A stretch of DNA of 34,467 bases from Patescibacteria group bacterium. Lineage in GTDB: Bacteria; Patescibacteriota; SICC01. The notes beneath the pieces were generated by a model. It saw nothing but the letters and a program-made list of their open reading frames with translations. It did not search any database and was not told the DNA's origin. Within the stretch, counting starts at the first letter, position 1. Each line of letters begins with the position of its first letter. Shown here in pieces: positions 1 through 8,353 of this stretch. The position numbers and the translations under genes were made by a program. The stretch is taken from the NCBI GenBank assembly GCA_009694835.1, contig SICC01000006.1, positions 1 through 34,467 of the forward strand, written 5' to 3'.

Positions 1-438
1 CCGTCTGGCAAGAAGTTTCTGCCGCACGTGATCGAGCCATCCTGCGGCGTCGATCGAATAGTCTTCACTGTCCTGGCCGATGCCTACACTGAAGAAAAAG
101 ATGAGAAGGGCGACAACCGAGTTGTCCTTAAACTGAAGCCGTCCATCGCGCCAATCAAAGCCGCCATTCTGCCGTTGATGAATAAGCCGGAGTTGGCCAA
201 GGTTGCGTCCAAACTCCGTGATGATTTGGCGGGTGACTTCATGCTCGACTATGACGTTACCGGGTCGATCGGGAAGCGGTACCGTCGCCAAGATGAGATC
301 GGTACGCCACTCTGCTGCACCGTCGACTTCGACACGCTCGAAGATAAGGCCGTGACGGTTCGTGACCGCGATTCGCAGAAACAGGAACGCGTAAAAATCG
401 CTGAACTCAGCGACTATCTAGCTGAAAAGACTGCTTAG
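1..438 (+). CDS. glyS: Glycyl-tRNA synthetase, C-terminal part (truncated by window start)
   Basis: Open from base 1 (PSGKKFLPHVIEPSCGVDRIVFTVLADAYTEE...); VIEPSxGVDR class II motif 3 region and anticodon-binding domain (VLKLKPSIAPIKAAILPL...GSIGKRYRRQDEIGTPLCCTVDF). Confidence 0.93.
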   Translation, partial: PSGKKFLPHVIEPSCGVDRIVFTVLADAYTEEKDEKGDNRVVLKLKPSIAPIKAAILPLMNKPELAKVASKLRDDLAGDFMLDYDVTGSIGKRYRRQDEIGTPLCCTVDFDTLEDKAVTVRDRDSQKQERVKIAELSDYLAEKTA

Positions 439-746
439 ATCAGGCGGCCGCTAGCGGCTTGTTCTAGTAGAACATCTGTGTCTTCGGGAACCGTTGGGGA
501 TTGCGGCGGCCGTTCAGAATCGGGCGTATCAGAATCTCCGCTTTCAGTCTGTTCCAATGCCTTCCACAGACTCTGAACCTCTTCGTAGTCAGCGATAATC
601 GACTCGGTTGGCTTCTGCCCGAGAGTCCACATCCTAACCTGCCCGTCAGAATCAACGACAGTCTTAAACTTGCCGGCTTCGTTGGCAGCGCCAATCCGGG
701 ACGTTTTCTGAAGTGTTTCTATTTGAGTTTCGATGGGAGGGGTCAT
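435..746 (-). CDS. Hypothetical protein, acidic/proline-rich C-terminus (start moved to the internal ATG, MTPPIETQIE...)
   Basis: ORF convergent with glyS, stops overlap; no recognised family. The longer ORF start (830) has an atypical N-terminus. Confidence 0.5.
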   Translation of the reverse strand: MTPPIETQIETLQKTSRIGAANEAGKFKTVVDSDGQVRMWTLGQKPTESIIADYEEVQSLWKALEQTESGDSDTPDSERPPQSPTVPEDTDVLLEQAASGRLI

Positions 747-858
747 TTTGGTGTCGGGTGCCAAAGTGATTTCATATCCAACGTACGCTTTGCAGAACAG
801 ACTCGCAAGCATAAAAAATATTCCAGGCACGGAATCGCTAGTTAGAGCGAAAAAGGTC

Positions 859-887
859 TAGACAGAGTGTTTAGAGTAGGGTAGTAT
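859..887 (+). promoter_or_regulatory. Putative sigma-A promoter of mraZ/dcw cluster: TAGACA-17 bp-TAGTAT
   Basis: -35 TAGACA 859-864, -10 TAGTAT 882-887, spacer 17 bp, just upstream of the MraZ boxes and mraZ. Confidence 0.6.
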
Positions 888-898
888 GCCTGCAGCAG

Positions 899-923
899 TG
901 GGGAGCTATGGGGAAAAGTGGGG
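899..923 (+). promoter_or_regulatory. MraZ-binding repeats: three TGGGG boxes at 10-bp period
   Basis: TGGGG at 899-903, 909-913 and 919-923, i.e. direct repeats separated by 5 nt, matching the known TGGGN MraZ operator architecture. Confidence 0.8.
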
Positions 924-938
924 ATAAGCTCTACAACC

Positions 939-947
939 TGTGGATAA
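939..947 (-). promoter_or_regulatory. Consensus DnaA box TTATCCACA (plus strand TGTGGATAA)
   Basis: Exact match to TTATNCACA; a one-mismatch copy (TTATCCCCA) overlaps the third MraZ box at 919-927. Confidence 0.5.
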
Positions 948-967
948 CTCCCACCATAAAGGAACGC

Positions 968-1492
968 ATGACTAAATCACCGAAACCAGCAGAACGAAAG
1001 ACGGCTCAGAGAGCCGTCGATAGCGTATGGTCGTCCGATCACACGCTGTTCCTGGGTGAATATGCCCACAAGGTGGATGAGAAGGGGCGATTGGCCTTGC
1101 CAGCTAAGTTTCGTTCTAAGTTGACCGATGGTGCCGTCGTAACCTGCGGTCCAGATAAAGTCCTGCATCTCTACAGCACCGAACACTGGAAACCGTTAGC
1201 CGAAAAGATCGCCCAGCTTCCGAGCTGGTCATCGAAGGCCGCTCGCGTCTTGCAACGTACCGTCTTAGGAAACGCTACCGCCGTAACTCCGGATCGACAG
1301 GGGAGAATCCTTCTCCCGGTCAGTCTCCGGGAGTACGCCGGTCTCGCTTCTACTGATGCGAAGACCGCCGACGTCATTGTCGCCGGACTCTACAGCCGGA
1401 TTGAAATCTGGCCAGCCGAGCGGTGGGCGAAGGAACGACAGACGGCCGATCTCGATGAGATTGCCCCGAAGTTGGCCGACCTCGGCATTTAA
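968..1492 (+). CDS. mraZ: Transcriptional regulator MraZ
   Basis: LFLGEYAHKVDEKGRLALPAKFRSKL... and TAVTPDRQGRILLPVSLREYAGL, the two MraZ/AbrB-like repeats. Start ATG 968 preferred (AAAGGA upstream); the ORF start at 908 lies inside the operator repeats. Confidence 0.92.
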   Translation: MTKSPKPAERKTAQRAVDSVWSSDHTLFLGEYAHKVDEKGRLALPAKFRSKLTDGAVVTCGPDKVLHLYSTEHWKPLAEKIAQLPSWSSKAARVLQRTVLGNATAVTPDRQGRILLPVSLREYAGLASTDAKTADVIVAGLYSRIEIWPAERWAKERQTADLDEIAPKLADLGI

Positions 1493-1515
1493 CATTTGTG
1501 ATTAACGCTCGTTGT

Positions 1516-1676
1516 CTGTGAGCCGCTGGTGATGTTGTCGGGACTCATCAGCAGCTCACAGGCGGCGGGTTGAAAAAATCAAACCAGTTGTCTCATTACC
1601 GGCGCTCGCCGGTACCAAAAACCAAAAACGACAACAAAAAGTTCTTTCGGGTGTCCTCTTTGGACACCCGAAGGGG
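1516..1676 (+). other. Structured intergenic region between mraZ and rsmH (several strong hairpins, possible pseudoknot)
   Basis: Hairpins: CTGTGA(gcc)GCTGgTGATG/CATCAGCAGCTCACAG (1516-1562), TACCGGC-GCTC-GCCGGTA (1597-1614), TTCGGGTGTCC-TCTTT-GGACACCCGAA (1646-1672). Loop TTGTCG (1535-1540) is complementary to CGACAA (1629-1634). Confidence 0.55.
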
Positions 1677-1724
1677 CACCTTACAAATATTAATAGGTAA
1701 CTGACACCCGCGACTCGGTAGGAT

Positions 1725-2639
1725 ATGAACATGAACGATTCACCAGCCGCATCGCGGGTATCTGAAGTACCAGGACAACACGAGCCAGTATTGCTCGATG
1801 AAGTCCTCACGCACCTTACTTCTATCTTTGATCGACATCCGAAATCACACGTGGTTGATGCCACGCTTGGTCTCGGAGGTCACGCCGCCGCGCTCTTGGA
1901 ACGTGCTCCACGCGTCCAACTAGTCGGCCTCGATCGCGATGCTGCTTCTCTCAAGCTGGCAGCCGAACACTTGAAACCGTTTGGTGACCGAGTTCAGTTG
2001 GTTCACGCCAACTTTGCAGGTCTCGACACCGTCCTCCCGGACGGGTTCGCACCGGTCCAGGCGATCATCGCCGATCTCGGCATCTCGAGCTGGCAACTGT
2101 CCGAACGGGGATTCTCGTTTCAGACGGACAGGCCACTCGACTTTCGCATGGATATCTCTGAAGGAGATACCGCGGCCGACCTGGTCAACGGGTTGCCGGA
2201 AGCGGAGCTAGCCGATCTGATCTATCAATACGGTGAGGAACGGCGCTCGCGGCGAATTGCCAAAGCTATCGTGACCGCGCGCAAGCAGGAACGTATCGGC
2301 ACGACGACGCAGCTCGCTGACGTCGTCGAGGGGGCCGTACCGAGACGAGGGAGATTGAATCCCGCGACTAAGACGTTTCAAGCGCTGCGCATCGCGGTCA
2401 ACGACGAACTGGGCAGTCTCGAACGGGGACTGACCGCGGCCGAACAGGTTCTGAAGCCTGGCGGACGAATCGCCGTCATCACCTTCCATAGTCTGGAAGA
2501 CCGCATCGTCAAACGGCACGTCAAAGACTCCGAGCAGCTGACGGCGGTGAATAAAAAAGTCATCGTCCCAAGCCGCCAAGAGATTCGCCGAAATCCACGG
2601 TCACGGAGTGCCAAACTTCGCGTGGCTGAACGAATCTGA
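1725..2639 (+). CDS. rsmH: 16S rRNA (cytosine(1402)-N(4))-methyltransferase RsmH (MraW)
   Basis: HEPVLLDEVL, DATLGLGGHA, GLDRDAASL, DLGISSWQLSERGFSFQTDRPLDFRMD, FHSLEDRIVK motifs. Confidence 0.96.
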   Translation: MNMNDSPAASRVSEVPGQHEPVLLDEVLTHLTSIFDRHPKSHVVDATLGLGGHAAALLERAPRVQLVGLDRDAASLKLAAEHLKPFGDRVQLVHANFAGLDTVLPDGFAPVQAIIADLGISSWQLSERGFSFQTDRPLDFRMDISEGDTAADLVNGLPEAELADLIYQYGEERRSRRIAKAIVTARKQERIGTTTQLADVVEGAVPRRGRLNPATKTFQALRIAVNDELGSLERGLTAAEQVLKPGGRIAVITFHSLEDRIVKRHVKDSEQLTAVNKKVIVPSRQEIRRNPRSRSAKLRVAERI

Positions 2640-2661
2640 TCGCTTGAGTACTAACGGGTTC

Positions 2662-2685
2662 CCGCAACACCGAACGCAGTTGCGG
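2662..2685. repeat. Inverted repeat CCGCAAC-N10-GTTGCGG in the rsmH-ftsL gap
   Basis: CCGCAAC 2662-2668 and GTTGCGG 2679-2685, perfect 7-bp arms. Confidence 0.5.
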
Positions 2686-2731
2686 ACAGCCGAACGCACT
2701 TAAATACTTACTAACATTTGAAAGGGAGAGC

Positions 2732-3070
2732 ATGGGACGCTTATTAACCATCACGGCATCTGGCCAAACCGGTGTCGGCACACGCAAACGGACGCTCACT
2801 GGAGTGGGTGTTAAGGTCGGACCGGTCACGGTCCACTTAGTCTTGATCGTCGCTTGCACCTGTTTAGGTCTCTTCTACCTGGTTCAATCCAACCGGGTAT
2901 CGACCGCCAACCTGAAATTGAAGGAACAGGAAGCCCAGAAGGCTCAGATTGTCGAACAAAACGAACGACTCTCGACCGAATCCGCCAGACTCCAGTCAAT
3001 TCAACAGATTAAAAAGTCAGCCGAAGAACAAAAGCTGACCGGAAGCGGCAAAGCGGCGTACGCCGGCTAG
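2732..3070 (+). CDS. ftsL: FtsL-like small division protein (single TM plus coiled coil)
   Basis: Position between rsmH and ftsI; one hydrophobic TM (VHLVLIVACTCLGLFYLVQSN) followed by a heptad-like region; GGGAG SD. Confidence 0.6.
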   Translation: MGRLLTITASGQTGVGTRKRTLTGVGVKVGPVTVHLVLIVACTCLGLFYLVQSNRVSTANLKLKEQEAQKAQIVEQNERLSTESARLQSIQQIKKSAEEQKLTGSGKAAYAG

Positions 3071-3148
3071 TCGTTACCTACTACAGGCCGTAAGCTTAGG
3101 GGGTAGATAAAAACCAACCCCCGCTTTGGCTACAGAAGAATTGCCATC

Positions 3149-4852
3149 ATGAAACAAGAACTCAGCCTGCAACGTCGTCGGCTCATGCTCGTCAGCCTCG
3201 GCTTTCTGTTTTTGGCGACCTTTCTGGGGCTCCGTTTGATCCAGAAGTCGCTTATCCAGCACGGTACCTATCAAGCCCTGGCGAAAGGTCAGCAGTATCA
3301 ACAGACAGAATTAGTTGGGAAGCGCGGACAGATTCTGGTGAAAGACGGTCCCGGCACATCGACCTATCCGTTGGCGACCAATCAGACGTTGTATGCAGTC
3401 AATCTGGTTCCGTCGCAAATTGCCGATAAGCGGAAGACGGCCGATGAGCTCGCCAAATTAACCCAAGCCGACGCGCAGTATATTTACGACCAGATCAACA
3501 ACAATAAACAGTACGTTCCGCCGCTCAAACAAAAGCTCTCCTACGACGAAGCTCAGAAAGTGAAAGATTTGAAACTGGAAGGCGTTTACATTCGACCGCA
3601 GCCAACGCGATTCTATCCGGAAGATGGCTTAGCCTCGCAAGTTCTCGGGTTTGTGAATGGGGAAGGAGCCGGACAGTACGGAATCGAAGGACACTACGAT
3701 GATATGTTGGCCGGATCGTCTGGCCAGGTCGGAACGGCCAAGAATGCTACGGGTGAAGCTTTGGCATTGGGTGCTTCCAGTTACACTCCGCCCAAAGACG
3801 GCGACACGATGGTACTGACGGTTGACCGGAACGTTCAGTACCAGGCAGAGCAGGCACTTAGTAAAGCCGTTGATAAGTTCCATGCCAGCGGCGGCAGTGT
3901 GATTATTATGAACCCGCAGACAGGCGGCATTGTGGCGTTGGCCTCGCGGCCGACCTTTGATCCGAACCGCTACAGCGCCTACGACGTTGGGTCGTACACC
4001 AATCAGACGGAATCGCTGTCCTACGAACCAGGCTCAACCTTCAAAGTCATCGCCATGGGGGCGGCTTTGGATGCTGGTGCGGTCACCCCAACTACAACCG
4101 TCAATGGTACGGCCTCGGTTAAAGTTGGTGATCGCGAAATCTTCAACTCGGCCAAGAAACCGTACGGCTTGGAAACCATGACCCAGGTGATTGAGAACTC
4201 AGACAACGTTGGTATGGTTTTCGTCTCACGTCAGATTGGCGGACAGAAACTCTATGACTATATTAAAAAATTCGGATTCGGGACGCCGACCGGTGTCGAG
4301 TTGGCGGGTGAAATTAGTCCAACCCTCCCGGCCCTCTCAGGCTTGAATGAAGTGAACTTTGCGACCATGGCCTTCGGTCAGGGAATTTCGGTTACCCCGC
4401 TGCAGCTGATTACGGCCGTCAACGCCTACGCCAATCAAGGTAAGCTCATCCAACCGCATATCGTCGACCAAATTCAACACCAAGACGGCAAGGTTGAAAA
4501 CGTCGAAACCAAAGCCGTCCGCCAAGTGGTTAGTCCGCAAGCCGCCTCACAAATTACCGGGATGATGGTTCGAGTGGTCGAGGCTGGCGCCGGTAAACCA
4601 GCCGCGGTGGCGGGGTATCGGGTCGCTGGTAAGACGGGTACGGCTCAGATTCCTCAGGGTGGGGCTTATGAAGAGAACGCCACGATTGGTAACTTTGTCG
4701 GATTTGCCCCGGCCGACAATCCACGGTTTATCATGTTAGTGAAGGTTGATCGGCCTAAGGGGGTGACGTTTGCTGAAGAGTCAGCCGCCCCAACGTTCGG
4801 AGAATTAGCTAAATTCTTACTAACGTACTACAACGTACCTCCGAGTAAATAA
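3149..4852 (+). CDS. ftsI: Peptidoglycan transpeptidase FtsI/PBP3 family
   Basis: N-terminal TM; transpeptidase motifs STFK (EPGSTFKVIAMG), SDN (ENSDNVGMV), KTGT (VAGKTGTAQIP). Confidence 0.93.
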   Translation: MKQELSLQRRRLMLVSLGFLFLATFLGLRLIQKSLIQHGTYQALAKGQQYQQTELVGKRGQILVKDGPGTSTYPLATNQTLYAVNLVPSQIADKRKTADELAKLTQADAQYIYDQINNNKQYVPPLKQKLSYDEAQKVKDLKLEGVYIRPQPTRFYPEDGLASQVLGFVNGEGAGQYGIEGHYDDMLAGSSGQVGTAKNATGEALALGASSYTPPKDGDTMVLTVDRNVQYQAEQALSKAVDKFHASGGSVIIMNPQTGGIVALASRPTFDPNRYSAYDVGSYTNQTESLSYEPGSTFKVIAMGAALDAGAVTPTTTVNGTASVKVGDREIFNSAKKPYGLETMTQVIENSDNVGMVFVSRQIGGQKLYDYIKKFGFGTPTGVELAGEISPTLPALSGLNEVNFATMAFGQGISVTPLQLITAVNAYANQGKLIQPHIVDQIQHQDGKVENVETKAVRQVVSPQAASQITGMMVRVVEAGAGKPAAVAGYRVAGKTGTAQIPQGGAYEENATIGNFVGFAPADNPRFIMLVKVDRPKGVTFAEESAAPTFGELAKFLLTYYNVPPSK

Positions 4853-6114
4853 TGAAATCATTCTTACGCCGAATCCTCGTCTGGAAACTGACACTACTCA
4901 GCCGGTTAGTGCTGTGGCGACGAAAGCCGAACATCGTGGCGATTACGGGCAGCGTTGGGAAGACGACCACTAAAGCGTTAACTTCCCGGATGCTTTCGGA
5001 ACGCTACCGAGTGCGTTCATCCGAAGGGAACTTTAATACCGAGATTGGCGTGCCACTGACAATTATTGGTGCCAAACAACCGAAGCGAGCGGGAGATTGG
5101 TGGAACATCACGGTTGAGGCGATCGGCTTACTGTTTAATGGGGAAGACTACCCGGAACTATTAGTTTTGGAGCTAGCGGCCGACAAGCCTGATGACCTCA
5201 AGCATCTGACTTCATACATCCATCCCGACATCGCCATTGTCACGAATGTCCGAAACGTTCATTTGGAATTTTATGACAGTGTCGAACGAATCGCCGAAGA
5301 AAAGAGTTGGGTGGTAAAGCGGCTGAAGCCGGGTGGGGTAGCGGTCTTAAATCACGATGATCGCCGCACCAAGCAGATGCACACCTTGGCACCCGATCAG
5401 ACACTCTATTACGGCTTTGATGAGGCCTCGAATGTTTTTGTGACTGGCATCAAACAGTCGGCGCATGGTCAGACGGCCACGTTGCACTATCGCGATCAGA
5501 CTGGGGGAAAAACCGAGACGTATCCGGTAAAGACGCCGTTACTGGGGCGCCATCAGCTCTATGCGATTATGGCGGCCTTTGCGGCCGCTCGGGTTGGAGA
5601 AGTCGATCCGAAGCAGGCCCTTGAATCGATTGCAACCGTCCAAGCCCCGCCCGGCCGGCTTCGAGTACTCCGGGGCAAAAACAAGCTGACCATTTTGGAT
5701 GATACCTACAACGCCTCACCGCAGGCTGTTTTGGCCGCTCTGGAGACGCTGTATCACTTTAAAGGTCCGCACCGCGCCATCTTGGGCGATATGAAGGAGC
5801 TCGGTCAGGATTCTGTCAAAGGACATCGTGACGTTGGAGAAGTGGCTGGCAAGTTCCTCGATGAGTTAGTGGTTGTCGGCGAGGAATCGAACCACATTGC
5901 TGAAGCCGCTAAGACGGCCGGTATGAAACCGGACAAGATTCACTTTGCTGGTAATGCGATTGAGGCGGCCACGCTGATTAATCAAGACAAGAAGGGCGGA
6001 ACGGTCCTGGTTAAGGCATCTCACACCATTGGCCTCGAACAATCAGTCAAAGCGCTCCTCGCCGATCCTCAGGATGCGAAATATTTAGTTCAACCAGAGC
6101 CAGATAAGGCGTAA
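4852..6114 (+). CDS. murF: UDP-N-acetylmuramoyl-tripeptide--D-alanyl-D-alanine ligase-like (MurF), lacking the usual N-terminal domain
   Basis: P-loop VAITGSVGKTTTK near residue 30, NFNTEIGVPLTI, TNVRNVHLEFY, DDTYNASPQAVLAAL, GDMKELG; TAATG overlap with ftsI. Confidence 0.88.
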   Translation: MKSFLRRILVWKLTLLSRLVLWRRKPNIVAITGSVGKTTTKALTSRMLSERYRVRSSEGNFNTEIGVPLTIIGAKQPKRAGDWWNITVEAIGLLFNGEDYPELLVLELAADKPDDLKHLTSYIHPDIAIVTNVRNVHLEFYDSVERIAEEKSWVVKRLKPGGVAVLNHDDRRTKQMHTLAPDQTLYYGFDEASNVFVTGIKQSAHGQTATLHYRDQTGGKTETYPVKTPLLGRHQLYAIMAAFAAARVGEVDPKQALESIATVQAPPGRLRVLRGKNKLTILDDTYNASPQAVLAALETLYHFKGPHRAILGDMKELGQDSVKGHRDVGEVAGKFLDELVVVGEESNHIAEAAKTAGMKPDKIHFAGNAIEAATLINQDKKGGTVLVKASHTIGLEQSVKALLADPQDAKYLVQPEPDKA

Positions 6115-6144
6115 CGCGGTAAAATAGCCGGGAATACAAACACT

Positions 6145-7158
6145 ATGGATACCATTACTCAACTGACGAATATCTTCCTGCTCTCGACGGCGGCCTTTGT
6201 GTTGGCAATGGCGGCCACGCCGCTCTGGTCGCACGTGCTCTACAAGTACAAGTTCAGCAAACGGCTGCGGACGTTGGCAGTTGATGGATCAAAAGCCTCG
6301 GTATTCTTGAAGCTCCACGCCTCGAAAGCTAACACACCAACTATGGGCGGCTTGTTGATTTGGGTCACCGTGGCCTTAGTAACTATTACTGGCAACTTGT
6401 CGCGGGCCGAAACCTATCTGCCGTTGTTTACACTGGTGGCCGTCGGAATTATCGGTGCGGTCGATGACTACCTCAACATCCGTGGAATTGGTCCCAAGGG
6501 TGGCGGAATCCGCGCCTGGCACAAACTGGTCGCTCAATTCGTGATTGGGGCGGCTGGGGCCTGGTGGTTCTATGACAAACTCGGCTTTTCGATTCTGCAC
6601 GTTCCGGGAGTAGGGGACTTCGACATCGGTATTCTCTACGTCCCGCTGTTCATCTTAGTTATCGTGGCTACTACCAACGCCGTCAATATCACCGATGGGT
6701 TGGATGGGTTAGCCGGTGGATTACTGGCGATTGCCTTTACGGCCTTCGGAGCCTTGTCCTACGTGAACGGTTTATTCGCCCTGGCCGCCTTCTGCGCCAC
6801 GATTACCGGGGCACTGTTGGCCTTCCTCTGGTTCAACGTCTATCCCGCCCGATTCTTTATGGGCGATACCGGGTCGATGGCGCTCGGGGCCACCTTAGGG
6901 GTCGTGGCCGCCCTGAATGACGCTATCTTAGTGTTGCCCGTAATCGGCTTTGTATTCATGGCTGAGACGCTGTCCGTCATCATCCAACTCTTCTGGCGAC
7001 GGGTATTCCATAAGAAGCTATTCCGCTCTACTCCGATCCATCACCATTTCGAGGCCATCGGCTGGCCGGAGACCAAAGTCACTATGCGTTTTTGGATTAT
7101 CGGGTCAGTCTGTGCCGTGGTCGGATTGGTGATCGGTGTGATTGGCCGAGGCGGTTGA
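6145..7158 (+). CDS. mraY: Phospho-N-acetylmuramoyl-pentapeptide-transferase
   Basis: TPTMGGLLI, GAVDDYLNI, NITDGLDGLAGG, FMGDTGSMALG, HHHFEAIGWPE; polytopic. Confidence 0.96.
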   Translation: MDTITQLTNIFLLSTAAFVLAMAATPLWSHVLYKYKFSKRLRTLAVDGSKASVFLKLHASKANTPTMGGLLIWVTVALVTITGNLSRAETYLPLFTLVAVGIIGAVDDYLNIRGIGPKGGGIRAWHKLVAQFVIGAAGAWWFYDKLGFSILHVPGVGDFDIGILYVPLFILVIVATTNAVNITDGLDGLAGGLLAIAFTAFGALSYVNGLFALAAFCATITGALLAFLWFNVYPARFFMGDTGSMALGATLGVVAALNDAILVLPVIGFVFMAETLSVIIQLFWRRVFHKKLFRSTPIHHHFEAIGWPETKVTMRFWIIGSVCAVVGLVIGVIGRGG

Positions 7159-7159
7159 T

Positions 7160-8353
7160 ATGGCCGTGGCAACAAAGCACCGTCCTGACTACACTTTTTT
7201 CATCCTTGTAGCCGGCTTGGCGTTGTTCGGATTATTGATGATTCTCTCGGCCGGACAAGTCCAGTCCTTTCAGCTGAAAGGGAACGGCTACTACTACTTC
7301 CTGCAGCAGATTGAGGCTCTCGGAATTGGATTGATTGGTTTCTATATTGCCCAACGGATTAATTATCGCTGGTGGAAAAAGGCCGCGGTACCGCTACTGG
7401 TCGCCTCACTCATCCTCTTGCTCTTAGTGTTTGTTCCCGGAATCGGATTCTCCTACGGCGGAGCCACGCGCTGGATCAATACCGGACTATTCCCATTACA
7501 GGCCTCGGAAATCGCCAAACTAGCCTTAGTGATTTACTTGGCGACGTGGCTGTCGTCTAAAGGTTCAGCCATCCGGAGTTTTCAGAAGACGGTCCTGCCG
7601 TTTGTCGGAGTGATCGCGGCCATGGGGTTATTGGTGATGCTTGAACCGGATATGGGAACCACCTCGATCTTGCTGATGATTGGTATTGTGATGTTCTACA
7701 CCGCCGGCGCGGCCGTTCGTCACATTGGTATTTTGCTTGGTTCGGCCCTTGGTGCGATGGCACTGTTAGTAGCGGTAGCCCCGTATCGCATCAACCGGTT
7801 ACTGACCTTTCTCGATCCGACCAAAGATACCCTTGGGACAGGCTATCATGTCCAGCAAGCCTTGGTAGCAATCGGTTCTGGGGGAGCGTTCGGGCTCGGC
7901 TTCAACAACTCGATTCAGAAACACTTTTTCTTGCCGGAGCCGATGAACGATTCGATCTTTGCCATCATTGCCGAGGAGCTGGGATTCTTTGTAGCTGGCG
8001 CCGTCATTTTCGCCTTCGGGTATCTAGCGGTTCGCGGTTTCCGGATTGCCCGGTTTGCCCCGGATGACTTTTCGCGGTTGTTAGTGACTGGCATCATCAC
8101 CTGGGTCGTCTGGCAGGCCATGGTCAACGTAGCGGCCATGCTTTCATTAGTACCGCTGACTGGCGTGACGCTGCCATTCATTAGTTACGGAGGATCTTCA
8201 TTAGTAGTTTTAATGACGGCTATGGGAATCGTTTATAACATCTCGAAATACACCGTTAAACACCGCGAGGAGGGCTCACATGCGAGTTCTGGTCGTCGGC
8301 GGAGGGAGCGGCGGACACGTCGTACCCGCGCTGGCAGTTTCAGCCGAGCTTAA
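7160..8353 (+). CDS. ftsW: Peptidoglycan polymerase FtsW (SEDS family)
   Basis: SEDS motifs (ATRWINTGLFPLQASEIAKLALVIYLATWLS, LEPDMGTT, NDSIFAIIAEELGF, PFISYGGSSLV). ATG 7160 preferred over 7142, which overlaps mraY. Confidence 0.93.
   Translation: MAVATKHRPDYTFFILVAGLALFGLLMILSAGQVQSFQLKGNGYYYFLQQIEALGIGLIGFYIAQRINYRWWKKAAVPLLVASLILLLLVFVPGIGFSYGGATRWINTGLFPLQASEIAKLALVIYLATWLSSKGSAIRSFQKTVLPFVGVIAAMGLLVMLEPDMGTTSILLMIGIVMFYTAGAAVRHIGILLGSALGAMALLVAVAPYRINRLLTFLDPTKDTLGTGYHVQQALVAIGSGGAFGLGFNNSIQKHFFLPEPMNDSIFAIIAEELGFFVAGAVIFAFGYLAVRGFRIARFAPDDFSRLLVTGIITWVVWQAMVNVAAMLSLVPLTGVTLPFISYGGSSLVVLMTAMGIVYNISKYTVKHREEGSHASSGRRRRERRTRRTRAGSFSRA

Noticed and set aside
501-845. 114-aa plus-strand ORF versus the minus-strand hypothetical
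   Set aside because: Neither has known homology to my eye; the minus ORF was preferred because its 3' end abuts glyS and its composition is more protein-like. Low certainty.
1660-1694. Promoter upstream of rsmH (TTGGAC ... TATTAA)
   Set aside because: Spacer about 22 bp is too long and the -35 lies inside a hairpin arm.
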